A DNA stretch of 64,000 nt from Arthrobacter sp. EpRS71. GTDB taxonomy: Bacteria > Actinomycetota > Actinomycetes > Actinomycetales > Micrococcaceae. Position 1 is the first letter of the stretch; each line of letters starts with the position of its first letter. The notes beneath the pieces were generated by a model. The model searched no databases. It saw nothing but the letters and a program-made list of their open reading frames with translations, and was not told the DNA's origin. Location: the NCBI RefSeq assembly GCF_001512285.1, contig NZ_LNUV01000006.1, positions 635,159 to 699,158 on the forward strand. The letters are read 5' to 3'. Below, piece by piece: positions 55,186 to 63,243 of the stretch. The position numbers were made by a program, and so were the translations under genes.

Positions 55186-55412
55186 CGGTTACTCCGTGTC
55201 TGGAACGGGATGTGGAACCAGCCCGGAGCGGTTTCTGATCACCCGTCCGGAATATCGGTCAAGTGATAGTTTTTCAGCGCGGTGTCCCCGCTGCGTTTCG
55301 CCGATGTAAAGCCTTGGTTACCGCGTATTTCCAGGATGTAAATGAAAACTCACCGCTCGGGGAGCGCGCCGTGAACGGCCTGTTTGAAGGGACTGCGATG
55401 CAAGAATGAAGG

Positions 55413-56108
55413 GTGACTACAGCCGGACCGGGACGCCCACGCAAACAGCAGGCAGTACGCCCGGGGGCCACCGCCCGCGACGAGATATTGGACGCTGCTG
55501 CCGAGCTCTTCACCAGCCAAGGTTTCGCCAACACGTCCACACGGGCCATCGCCGACGCCGTCGGGATTCGGCAGTCGTCGCTGTATCACCACTTCTCCAC
55601 CAAGGATGAGCTTCTGGGTGAGCTGCTCGGCGGGACAGTGTCCACAAGCCTCGCCTTTGCCCGGACAATAAACGACCACGAGGGCGACGACAGGGATGTA
55701 CTGGCCGCAGCTGCGCGGTTACACGCGATGGTGCTGTTCGACGGCTCGCAGCTCTGCAATTCCCGATGGAACCTCGGGGTGCTTTACCACCTGCCGGAGG
55801 CCAGGGCAGAAGTCTTCCAGCCGTTCATGGAAGCACGGAAGGAACTTCGGACCATTTATGGAGAGTTGGGGCGGGAACTGGCGGCCAGCTACGATTCGGA
55901 CGCCAGCCTCGGCGATACTGCCTTCAGATTGGTGGAGTCCTTGATCAACCTCCGCGCGGACGGACTGCTCTCAGCAGACTCGGCGTCCACCACGGCGGAT
56001 ACGGTCTTGATCCTCGCCGGCCTCGAGCGGGAGCTTCCGGCGGTGAGGGCCGCCAGTAGCGAGCTCATCAGCCGGTTTGGAGCACCAGCCGAATCTTTCG
56101 CCGGCTAA
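55413..56108 (+). CDS. TetR family transcriptional regulator
   Basis: 231 residues, GTG start. HTH: ILDAAAELFTSQGFANTSTRAIADAVGIRQSSLYHHFSTKDELL. The C-terminal domain includes HAMVLFDGSQLCNSRWNLGVLYHLPEARAEVF. Divergent from the permease-urea operon, so probably its repressor; no perfect operator could be identified in the gap. Its stop overlaps the zeta-toxin stop on the other strand. Confidence 0.88.
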   Translation: MTTAGPGRPRKQQAVRPGATARDEILDAAAELFTSQGFANTSTRAIADAVGIRQSSLYHHFSTKDELLGELLGGTVSTSLAFARTINDHEGDDRDVLAAAARLHAMVLFDGSQLCNSRWNLGVLYHLPEARAEVFQPFMEARKELRTIYGELGRELAASYDSDASLGDTAFRLVESLINLRADGLLSADSASTTADTVLILAGLERELPAVRAASSELISRFGAPAESFAG

Positions 56109-57013
56109 GTCATTCTCGGTGCCACATTCAGAGGGGCGGGCGCGTCTCCCTCTCTGACTCCGTTTCTTGCGACGTAAGTACTGCGTTCATCACTGATGCC
56201 CGTCCTGTCATAGACGTACAGCGTTACTTCGTCGAAGAGGTCGGCGAGGGGGTCGTTGAATAGGGCCACGGCATTGGCATTGCATGTGCTGGCTGTCGTC
56301 GCGCCAGCCACATAGAGACCGTCGATCGCCTCCGGAGGTGTAAATCGTCCGCCAAGATGCGAACCCGTGCCCGCAAACGCTTGCTCGCGACCAACCCACC
56401 AGCGTTCGCGGGCCTGCGCTTTAGCAGTCTCGCGGCTCACTTCTACGTCGACGACAGTGAGATGGCTGTAGTCGCCGGTCAGGAGCCATTTGAGGTAGCG
56501 GTCTTTGAGGTTTGGCCACGAAAAGGTGCCCTCAATGGCAACGTTCACGCCGTCTTCAATCGATCGCCGCAAAACCGCGTTCGCTAGATCGGCAGATTCC
56601 GTGTGGACAAGCGAGGCCAACTCATTGAGCAATAGCGCGCGCCCGTCCGGCAGCTGCAGATCAAGGAGATCGTCAAATATACCGTCGGTGCGAGCTGTTT
56701 CAAGAAGATGCTCCTTGATGACATCCGGGTCGATGACCCGATATCCCGTAAGCCCAAGCTTTTTCACCTCGGTTGACTTCCCGGCACCGGGTGGACCAGC
56801 AGTGATGAGAGCCGCAGACCCATCCTTACCAAGGTCTGCGGCGTCTGATGTGTAGCTCTCGATCAGCTCAGAATGGAATTTGCGGCGCAACCTATCCCGT
56901 GCGTCATAAAAGACCGCTGTTGATCGGTGGGAGTCCTTATGAAGTAAGGACCCAGGCTGTGACAGACGAATCAACTCGCGCTCGGTGCGCAACCGCGCGT
57001 CCATTGCCGTCAT
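56105..57013 (-). CDS. Zeta toxin family protein
   Basis: 302 residues. Walker A AGPPGAGKST (about residues 73-80), the Asp of IDPDVIKEHLL, and FSWPNLKDRYLKWLL with VVDVEVSRETAKAQARERWW are typical of zeta-type kinases that phosphorylate UDP-N-acetylglucosamine and block wall synthesis. The ATG at 57013 has AAGGGGG 6 bases upstream; a longer frame to 57085 exists. It overlaps the HTH gene by 77 bases. Paired with an HTH protein rather than an epsilon-type antitoxin. Confidence 0.85.
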   Translation of the reverse strand: MTAMDARLRTERELIRLSQPGSLLHKDSHRSTAVFYDARDRLRRKFHSELIESYTSDAADLGKDGSAALITAGPPGAGKSTEVKKLGLTGYRVIDPDVIKEHLLETARTDGIFDDLLDLQLPDGRALLLNELASLVHTESADLANAVLRRSIEDGVNVAIEGTFSWPNLKDRYLKWLLTGDYSHLTVVDVEVSRETAKAQARERWWVGREQAFAGTGSHLGGRFTPPEAIDGLYVAGATTASTCNANAVALFNDPLADLFDEVTLYVYDRTGISDERSTYVARNGVREGDAPAPLNVAPRMT

Positions 57014-57464
57014 CCAGGTCCCCCTTGGTAGTGTCCGCGGAGGACCTGCGAACATGCTCCAAGAGGTAGTCGAAGTCGTCGTCACTCAGCAGGCCTCTGT
57101 GAAGCGCATCTGTGACTTGCTCCCAAGAGCCTGAGGTTCGAACGCTCAGCGGATTTTCCGGCTGGGCATCCTGCGCGAAACTGTAGTTCCAGCTTACAAG
57201 CTCGGTCAGCATGGACGCGTGATCCAACTGGCCAGCAGCGTGCCGCAGGATCACCTCACGAGGAGACCTGGCGATCGCGGCAGGCACTGCCTCAACACGC
57301 CGCAGTATTCTGGAAACTTCTGCCTGCGAAATCCCGGCATCGTTGGCTATTGCCGTCTGGGAGGCGCCGTCCTTGTGGGCTGCCATCACCGCGCGAATGT
57401 GATCCAAGCGCGCCAGTTCCTTCTGCGCGTAGGCGATCTGAAGAGGCCTCAGGGTCGTCGGCAT
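56937..57464 (-). CDS. HTH antitoxin-type regulator of the zeta module
   Basis: 175 residues. Helix-turn-helix at about residues 30-55 (SQTAIANDAGISQAEVSRILRRVE). The rest is helical and acidic (ENPLSVRTSGSWEQVTDALHRGLLSDDDFDYLLEHVRRSS), a likely zeta-binding part. RBS AAGGAG before the ATG at 57464. The C-terminus overlaps the toxin reading frame. A perfect palindrome 26-44 bases upstream is its probable own operator. Antitoxin function is by context. Confidence 0.8.
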   Translation of the reverse strand: MPTTLRPLQIAYAQKELARLDHIRAVMAAHKDGASQTAIANDAGISQAEVSRILRRVEAVPAAIARSPREVILRHAAGQLDHASMLTELVSWNYSFAQDAQPENPLSVRTSGSWEQVTDALHRGLLSDDDFDYLLEHVRRSSADTTKGDLDDGNGRAVAHRARVDSSVTAWVLTS

Positions 57465-57489
57465 GATTGGGTTTCTCCTTCCGCCGAAG

Positions 57490-57508
57490 GCTATACCAAA
57501 TGTATAGC
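57490..57508. promoter_or_regulatory. Palindromic operator of the HTH/zeta module
   Basis: GCTATAC-CAAAT-GTATAGC, a perfect 7-bp inverted repeat with 5-base spacer, 26 bases upstream of the HTH start. It also contains TATAC elements fit for a -10 box, so binding would block the promoter. Confidence 0.8.
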
Positions 57509-57596
57509 TGTACCTCAGTCTTGTCCTGCGGCTGCGCACTGTCAACACGAGCTACGTCACTTTGCTCGTCCCGGGAGCGGAGTCTTGCCTCGTTGT

Positions 57597-58220
57597 TCAG
57601 TAGTCCACCTGCCGCTTGAGTTTGTTCCCGAGCCACAGCATCGCAAAGCTCACCACGACGAAACCCACAGTGATGGCCAAAGCGAAGACCACCACGCCGC
57701 CCCAACCGCCGGCGCGGGCAGGATCAATGAACCAGTACGGGTACCAGTTGACGAAAGCGCCCCGGATCAGGCTGTAGGTCAGGTAAAACACGGGGTAGAT
57801 GAGCCAGTACCAGATGTGCCGGACTTCAAGGCGGGCCCGTGGTGGTTGGAACAGCCAGTCGGCCACCATCACCACCGGGATCAGATAGTGGACCACGAAG
57901 TTGACCCACGGAACCATGGATCCCAGGTCCTGCCCCGTGAGGAGTGCGCCGAAGACGATGCCCACAATGGCCATGGCAATGGTGGCCGTGCCACGGGTAA
58001 CATCGTCCGCCTCGGTGGGTCGCTTGCGGATGAGAACCCTGTAGCCACTGATGAGGAGTACGGCGGCGGCAAAAAGATTCGAAAGGTTGGTGAAGTAACT
58101 GAAGAAGTTCCAGACGTCGAACCCCAAGCTGATGTGGACAGCCAGTTGCGTCCCCACCGCCACCAGCGTCAGAAGGCCAAAGAAAAAGCGTCCCCCGATA
58201 AGCACATTCCGTTTGGTCAT
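57597..58220 (-). CDS. Pr6Pr family membrane protein
   Basis: 207 residues, about 6 hydrophobic helices. Family features: FSYFTNLSNLFAAAVLL, HYLIPVVMVADWLFQPPR and YPVFYLTYSLIRGAFVNWYPYWFIDP. Integral membrane protein of the Pr6Pr (FAR-17a/AIG1-like) family, function unknown. The ATG at 58220 has AAGGA 7 bases upstream. It stands between the toxin module and radA. Confidence 0.85.
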   Translation of the reverse strand: MTKRNVLIGGRFFFGLLTLVAVGTQLAVHISLGFDVWNFFSYFTNLSNLFAAAVLLISGYRVLIRKRPTEADDVTRGTATIAMAIVGIVFGALLTGQDLGSMVPWVNFVVHYLIPVVMVADWLFQPPRARLEVRHIWYWLIYPVFYLTYSLIRGAFVNWYPYWFIDPARAGGWGGVVVFALAITVGFVVVSFAMLWLGNKLKRQVDY

Positions 58221-58273
58221 GCCCCAATCCTTACCGAATTCCCGTTGAGCAAGCACTCGACACCCCGTAAGGG

Positions 58274-59647
58274 TTAAGTGATCAGCAGTTCCAGCGCTTC
58301 AGCCAAGTGGCCCACCTCGCGCACCGAGAAGCCTTCCGGGATAACGCCCGCACCTGCCGGACTCGCCGGAACAATGGCGTGCGTGAAGCCAAGACGGTGG
58401 GCTTCCTGGATGCGCTGGTTGATCCCGGGAACCGGACGGACCTCACCTGCCAGACCCACCTCCCCGAACGCAATCAGACGCTGGGGGAGTGCCTTCCGCG
58501 ACTTGGCGGACGCGACGGCCAAGGCAACTGCCAGGTCAGTGGCAGGTTCCGTCAGCTTCACGCCACCCACGGTCGCCACATAGGAGTCGTCCTTGTGAAG
58601 CATGCAGCCGGCACGCTGTTGAAGCACCGCGAGCAACATGGCAACCCTGGAGCTTTCCAGCCCGCTGGTGGCACGGCGGGGCTGCGAATTGGCGCTCTCG
58701 GCAAGAAGGGACTGAACTTCCGCCAGCAGCGGCCTGCGACCCTCCATGGTCACGGTGATGCAGGTGCCCGAGACGGGCTCACGTGTCCGTGAAACAAACA
58801 AACCGCTGGGATCCGCCAAGCCCTCAATGCCGGTCTCATTAAGATCAAAGCATCCGACGTCATCCGTGGCGCCATAGCGGTTCTTGACGGCCCTCAGCAG
58901 ACGCAGACGGGAGTGGCGCTCCCCTTCGAACTGGCACACAACATCCACCAAGTGCTCCAGCAGGCGAGGCCCTGCGATGGTGCCTTCCTTGGTCACGTGG
59001 CCCACCAACAGCGTGGTCATGTTGCGCCGTTTAGCCGCAGAGATGATGGAGGCGGCCACCTCACGGACCTGCGAGACGCCGCCGGCGCTGCCTTCGACGT
59101 CGGCACTGCTCAGTGTCTGCACGGAGTCCACAATCAGCAATTTGGGCTCAAGCTTCTCCACTTGGCCCAGGGCCTGCCCCAGGTCGGTTTCGGCGGACAG
59201 ATAAAGAGTATGGGCCACGGCATCGATCCGCTCGGCGCGCAGCTTCACCTGCGCTGCGGACTCCTCGCCCGTGATGTACAGGACATCCTGCCCCGTGCGC
59301 GCGAACTTCGCAGCGACGTCCAGCAGGAGCGTGGACTTCCCGACGCCGGGTTCCCCCGCCAGCAGGATGACGGCACCGGGGACGAGCCCTCCTCCGAGGA
59401 CGCGGTCGAGTTCGTCCACGCCAGTGGGCAGGAACGCCGCTGTTGTCCCGTCCACGTCAGCGATACGGCGGGCCGGCTCCAAAACTGTAGTGGCCGCCGT
59501 CGTGCGCGCTACCGTGGCGCCGTACTCCTCAACGGTTCCCCACGCCTGGCACTCACCGCACCGGCCCACCCATTTGATGGCAGTCCAACCACATTCGGCG
59601 CACTTGTAGGCGGGTGTTTTGGATGCGCGGGACGTCTTGGAAGCCAT
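58274..59647 (-). CDS. radA: DNA repair protein RadA
   Basis: 457 residues, the family length. N-terminal zinc finger C-x2-C (CAECG) and C-x2-C (CGECQ), RecA-like ATPase with Walker A GEPGVGKST and Walker B LLIVDSVQTL, the RadA-specific KNRYGATDDVG motif, and the C-terminal Lon-protease-like domain (DLAVALAVASAKSRKALP, GEVGLAGEVRPVPGINQRIQEAHRLGF). It promotes branch migration in homologous recombination. Usually next to disA; here separated. Confidence 0.96.
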   Translation of the reverse strand: MASKTSRASKTPAYKCAECGWTAIKWVGRCGECQAWGTVEEYGATVARTTAATTVLEPARRIADVDGTTAAFLPTGVDELDRVLGGGLVPGAVILLAGEPGVGKSTLLLDVAAKFARTGQDVLYITGEESAAQVKLRAERIDAVAHTLYLSAETDLGQALGQVEKLEPKLLIVDSVQTLSSADVEGSAGGVSQVREVAASIISAAKRRNMTTLLVGHVTKEGTIAGPRLLEHLVDVVCQFEGERHSRLRLLRAVKNRYGATDDVGCFDLNETGIEGLADPSGLFVSRTREPVSGTCITVTMEGRRPLLAEVQSLLAESANSQPRRATSGLESSRVAMLLAVLQQRAGCMLHKDDSYVATVGGVKLTEPATDLAVALAVASAKSRKALPQRLIAFGEVGLAGEVRPVPGINQRIQEAHRLGFTHAIVPASPAGAGVIPEGFSVREVGHLAEALELLIT

Positions 59648-59686
59648 GGGTTCAAGCGTAGTTGCGGGGACTGACAGTATTAGCCG

Positions 59687-60814
59687 CTACAGCGCCGGGA
59701 GCACTGCCCGCGCTTCCTCCGGCTCCATCCCGCTCGCCTCCAACAGGTCCACCATGAGTGGCCGGAACAACATCACCACGGTTTCGCCTTCGAGCCTTTG
59801 CACGTCCAGCATCTTGGGGTGCAGGCGCGCGGCGATATCGGAGAGCTCATTCCGGGCCCGCCGCAGATGCACGCGCCGGGTTCCTTCGCTCTGCTCCGAC
59901 AAACCAATGGTCATCTCGTCGATCGCCGCAGCGGTTTCCTGCAGGACTTCGGAGATGCTCTCGATCGCTTCGTCGGACAACGCTGCATGGTTGATGGCGC
60001 TGGTGAGGCGCCGGGCAAACACCCGGCTGTTACGAAGCGCAAGGTCGATGTACTCGAGGGAATGCTCCAAATCGGCGAGCTCATCACGGTGCCTCCGGTA
60101 TGCCGGAGCCAAGGTGGCAACTTCACCCGAAGCACGCAGCGTCTGCCGCATCCGATCCACCAAAGGCTGGCAGTTCCGGCCGCGGATCAAGGCATGCCAT
60201 GCCTGGGTGGAATCGCTGTCGATCATGGCTTTGGCGCACTCCCGCAGCACTTCCGAAAGCTCATGAAGGATCTTCTGGACATCCTTACGAGGCTCCCGGC
60301 GCGGATCCTTCGGCACCAGGAATGTCACCAACAGTGCAAAAACGCCACCCACCACGGCGTCCAGACTGCGCGTAAAGGGACCGCCGGCCGGTGCAGGCAG
60401 CAGCACCACCAACAGCGATTGAAGGCCCAGCTGCGTGGTGAAGATGGTTCCGCTGTCCAGGAACCTGGCCAGGAGGATGGAAAACAGGAGAACGACGGCG
60501 GCCTGCCAGATACCAGCGCCCAGCCAGTGGAGCAGCAGGTCACCCACCACGATGCCCAAGGTGCAGCCAAGGCCCACCTCTATGACCCGGCGCAGGCGCG
60601 GATCACGGGAAAAACCCAAGGCAATCAGGGAAGACGTAGCCGCGAACAGGGGACCCTGGTGGCCCAGCACGTATTCAGCGAAAGCGTAGGCTCCCACGGC
60701 GCATACCGTCATCTGAACAGCAGGCGTCAACGAATTCCGGCTGCGGACCAATCCGGTCCTGACTCTGGCGCGCAGGAACCTCTTGCTTGCAGAAAATCCC
60801 TTTGCGGCAGCCAT
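59687..60814 (-). CDS. FUSC / aromatic acid exporter family protein
   Basis: 375 residues. The N-terminal half holds about 6 membrane helices (DAVVGGVFALLVTFLVPKDPRREP ends it), the C-terminal half a helical cytoplasmic domain (EVLQETAAAIDEMTIGLSEQS). Fits the DUF939/FUSC-type family that includes p-hydroxybenzoate exporters; substrate unknown. It starts near the pst regulatory region, divergent from pstS. Confidence 0.85.
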   Translation of the reverse strand: MAAAKGFSASKRFLRARVRTGLVRSRNSLTPAVQMTVCAVGAYAFAEYVLGHQGPLFAATSSLIALGFSRDPRLRRVIEVGLGCTLGIVVGDLLLHWLGAGIWQAAVVLLFSILLARFLDSGTIFTTQLGLQSLLVVLLPAPAGGPFTRSLDAVVGGVFALLVTFLVPKDPRREPRKDVQKILHELSEVLRECAKAMIDSDSTQAWHALIRGRNCQPLVDRMRQTLRASGEVATLAPAYRRHRDELADLEHSLEYIDLALRNSRVFARRLTSAINHAALSDEAIESISEVLQETAAAIDEMTIGLSEQSEGTRRVHLRRARNELSDIAARLHPKMLDVQRLEGETVVMLFRPLMVDLLEASGMEPEEARAVLPAL

Positions 60815-60906
60815 GCCTTCCAGTCTATTTGCCCAACCCCCTCAACTACCCCAAGCCAGGAGCCCCTCAAGGTGGCACGCGCCACATAACCCAATGGTCC
60901 GCCGTC

Positions 60907-60928
60907 GTTCATCTTCCGTTCACCTTGC
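60907..60928 (+). promoter_or_regulatory. PHO-box-like direct repeat upstream of pstS
   Basis: Two adjacent 11-base units GTTCATCTTCC and GTTCACCTTGC, matching the actinobacterial PhoP box pattern (GTTCA + variable + C). They lie about 125 bases before the pstS start, a position fit for phosphate-starvation activation by PhoP. Confidence 0.7.
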
Positions 60929-61051
60929 ACCGCAGATCCCGTTACCTGCGCTCCCTACCTTCAGTAAAGGAACACATTTGGTCCACAGCTCGCGCACGCC
61001 GAAATCTCCGTTCGGCCCGCATCGAAGAATCCCTGGAAGGGGCACATCCAA

Positions 61052-62173
61052 GTGAAGGCAACTCACTTCGGCCGCAACGCGGCAATCGCGGTCATCGCAG
61101 CCGGCGCTCTCGCGCTCACTGCTTGCGGTTCAGACAACGCAACGGGCACCACTGGCGGCACCCAGTCGGCAGCCACCGGCCCCAAGGTCACCGGCACCCT
61201 GACCGGCATCGGCGCCTCCTCCACCGGCGCAGCCATGGACGCTTGGAAGGCCGGCTTCTCCGCCGCCAACTCCGGCGCAACTGTGCAGTACTCCCCGGAC
61301 GGTTCCGGCGCAGGCCGCAAGGCCATCATCGACGGCTCGGCACAGTTCGCCGGCTCCGACGCTTACCTGAAGGACGAAGAGCTCGAAAGCTCCAAGGCCA
61401 AGTGCGGCCCCGACGGCGCCATCAACATCCCGGTGTACATCTCCCCGATCGCTGTTGCCTTCAACGTCCCCGGCGTCACCGAGCTGAAGCTCGACGCCGC
61501 GACCGTCGCCAAGATCTTCCGCGGCGAAATCGCCAAGTGGAACGATCCCGCAATCGCCGCCCTCAACGAAGGCGTCACCCTCCCGGACCTCAAGGTCACC
61601 CCGGTGAACCGCTCCGATGACTCCGGCACCACCACCAACTTCACCGACTACCTCGCATCTGCTGCACCCGAGGTCTGGACGGACAAGGCCGCCGGCATCT
61701 GGCCCGCAACGCTTCCGGGCGAAAACTCCAAGGGCACCTCCGGTGTGGTCAAGACCGTCACCGACACCCCGGGTGCTGTGACCTACGCTGATGACTCCGC
61801 CGTTTCCGGCAAGCTGGGCACCGCCTCCATCAAGGTGGGCGACGAGTTCGTCAAGATCTCCGCAGAAGCCGCTGCCAAGGCCGTTGAAGCCGGCAAGCCC
61901 GTTGACGGCCGCGCCGCCAACGATGTTGCCATCAAGCTGGACCGCAAGACCACCGCATCGGGCGCCTACCCCGTAGTCCTCGTCTCGTACCACGTTGTGT
62001 GCACCACCTACGAGACCAAGGAAGTTGCTGACCTGGTCAAGGGCTTCGAAACGTACGTCGTTTCCGACGAAGGGCAGAAGACCGCAGCTGACGCCGCGAA
62101 GTCCGCACCGCTCTCCAAGACGCTGCAGGACAAGGCCAAGGCCGCTATCGAAACCATCAAGGCCAAGTCCTAA
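61052..62173 (+). CDS. pstS: Phosphate ABC transporter substrate-binding lipoprotein PstS
   Basis: 373 residues, GTG start with GGAAGGGG upstream. Lipoprotein signal with lipobox LALTAC (lipid Cys at 25). Phosphate-binding motifs: SPDGSGAGRKAIIDG, FAGSDAYL and RSDDSGTTTNFTDYL. It captures inorganic phosphate outside the membrane and hands it to PstC/PstA. First gene of pstSCA(B); a strong hairpin separates it from pstC, which usually keeps PstS levels higher than those of the permease. Confidence 0.97.
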   Translation: MKATHFGRNAAIAVIAAGALALTACGSDNATGTTGGTQSAATGPKVTGTLTGIGASSTGAAMDAWKAGFSAANSGATVQYSPDGSGAGRKAIIDGSAQFAGSDAYLKDEELESSKAKCGPDGAINIPVYISPIAVAFNVPGVTELKLDAATVAKIFRGEIAKWNDPAIAALNEGVTLPDLKVTPVNRSDDSGTTTNFTDYLASAAPEVWTDKAAGIWPATLPGENSKGTSGVVKTVTDTPGAVTYADDSAVSGKLGTASIKVGDEFVKISAEAAAKAVEAGKPVDGRAANDVAIKLDRKTTASGAYPVVLVSYHVVCTTYETKEVADLVKGFETYVVSDEGQKTAADAAKSAPLSKTLQDKAKAAIETIKAKS

Positions 62174-62211
62174 GGTTTCCCGGCGGGTTTTCTGAACCCG
62201 GCTGAACACTG

Positions 62212-62268
62212 AAGTTCCCTGTCCCGCGCCGAGTGGCCGCAGAGCCGCTGGAGCGGGGCAGGGAACTT
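62212..62268 (+). terminator. Hairpin between pstS and pstC (attenuator or processing site)
   Basis: AAGTTCCCTGTCCCGC pairs with GCGGGGCAGGGAACTT (one G-T pair) around a 25-base loop. No T run follows. Likely causes partial termination or protects the pstS mRNA end. Confidence 0.65.
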
Positions 62269-62310
62269 AGCCATGTATGACCAGTTCACTCCAGACTGAA
62301 GGAACGTGAA

Positions 62311-63243
62311 GTGACCACCAACTCCCTGACAACCTCCCAAGGCGCAGGACGCGCCGGGGACAAGGTTTTCTCCGGGGCCGCCATGGCCGCAGGGTGCCTG
62401 ATTCTTGCGGTCCTCTTCGGAGTCGCGCTGTTCCTCGTGGTGCAGGCAATTCCTGCCCTGACGGCCCCCGCTGAAGACATCCAGGGCGGCAACGGCTTCT
62501 TCGCCTACATCGCCCCGATCGTGGTGGGAACCCTGATTGCCGCCGTGATCGCCCTCGTCATCGCCACCCCCGTGGCAATCGGCGTGGCACTGTTCATCTC
62601 GCACTACGCTCCCCGCCGGCTCGCTGCCGGCCTGGGCTATGTGGTGGACCTGCTCGCAGCCATTCCCTCCGTTGTTTATGGCGCCTGGGGTGCGGCTTTC
62701 CTGGCCAAGGAAATCTCACCTGCCTACGACTGGTTGGCCACCTACCTCGGCTGGATCCCCATCTTCGAAGGACCGGCATCGGCCACCGGCAAGACCATCC
62801 TGACCGCCGGCATCGTCCTGTCCGTCATGGTCCTGCCCATCATCACCTCCCTGTCCCGCGAAATCTTCCTGCAGACCCCCAAGCTGCACGAAGAAGCAGC
62901 GCTCGCACTGGGAGCCACCCGCTGGGAAATGATCAAAATGGCCGTGCTGCCCTTCGGTCGCCCCGGCATCATCAGCGCCATCATGCTGGGCCTTGGCCGG
63001 GCACTCGGCGAGACCATGGCCGTTGCCCTGGTGCTCTCCTCCGGTGTCCTCACCGCGAGCCTCATCCAGTCCGGCAACCAGACCATCGCCGCGGAAATTG
63101 CCCTGAACTTCCCCGAAGCCAGCGGTCTCAAGGTCAACACGTTGATCGCCGCCGGCCTGGTGCTGTTCGTCATCACCCTGGGCGTGAACATGATCGCCCG
63201 CTGGATCATCACCCGGCACAAAGAATTCTCGGGAGCCAACTAA
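62311..63243 (+). CDS. pstC: Phosphate ABC transporter permease PstC
   Basis: 310 residues, GTG start with GAAGGA upstream. Six hydrophobic helices; the ABC permease EAA loop is EEAALALGATRWEMIKMAVLPFGRPGI. It forms the membrane channel with PstA. It follows the pstS hairpin and leads directly into pstA, with only a stop and start between. Confidence 0.95.
   Translation: MTTNSLTTSQGAGRAGDKVFSGAAMAAGCLILAVLFGVALFLVVQAIPALTAPAEDIQGGNGFFAYIAPIVVGTLIAAVIALVIATPVAIGVALFISHYAPRRLAAGLGYVVDLLAAIPSVVYGAWGAAFLAKEISPAYDWLATYLGWIPIFEGPASATGKTILTAGIVLSVMVLPIITSLSREIFLQTPKLHEEAALALGATRWEMIKMAVLPFGRPGIISAIMLGLGRALGETMAVALVLSSGVLTASLIQSGNQTIAAEIALNFPEASGLKVNTLIAAGLVLFVITLGVNMIARWIITRHKEFSGAN

Noticed and set aside
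55186..55412. Guanidine-I riboswitch or TetR operator upstream of the permease/urea operon
   Set aside because: No conserved riboswitch core was visible and only a weak ATCAC/GTGAT pair was found.
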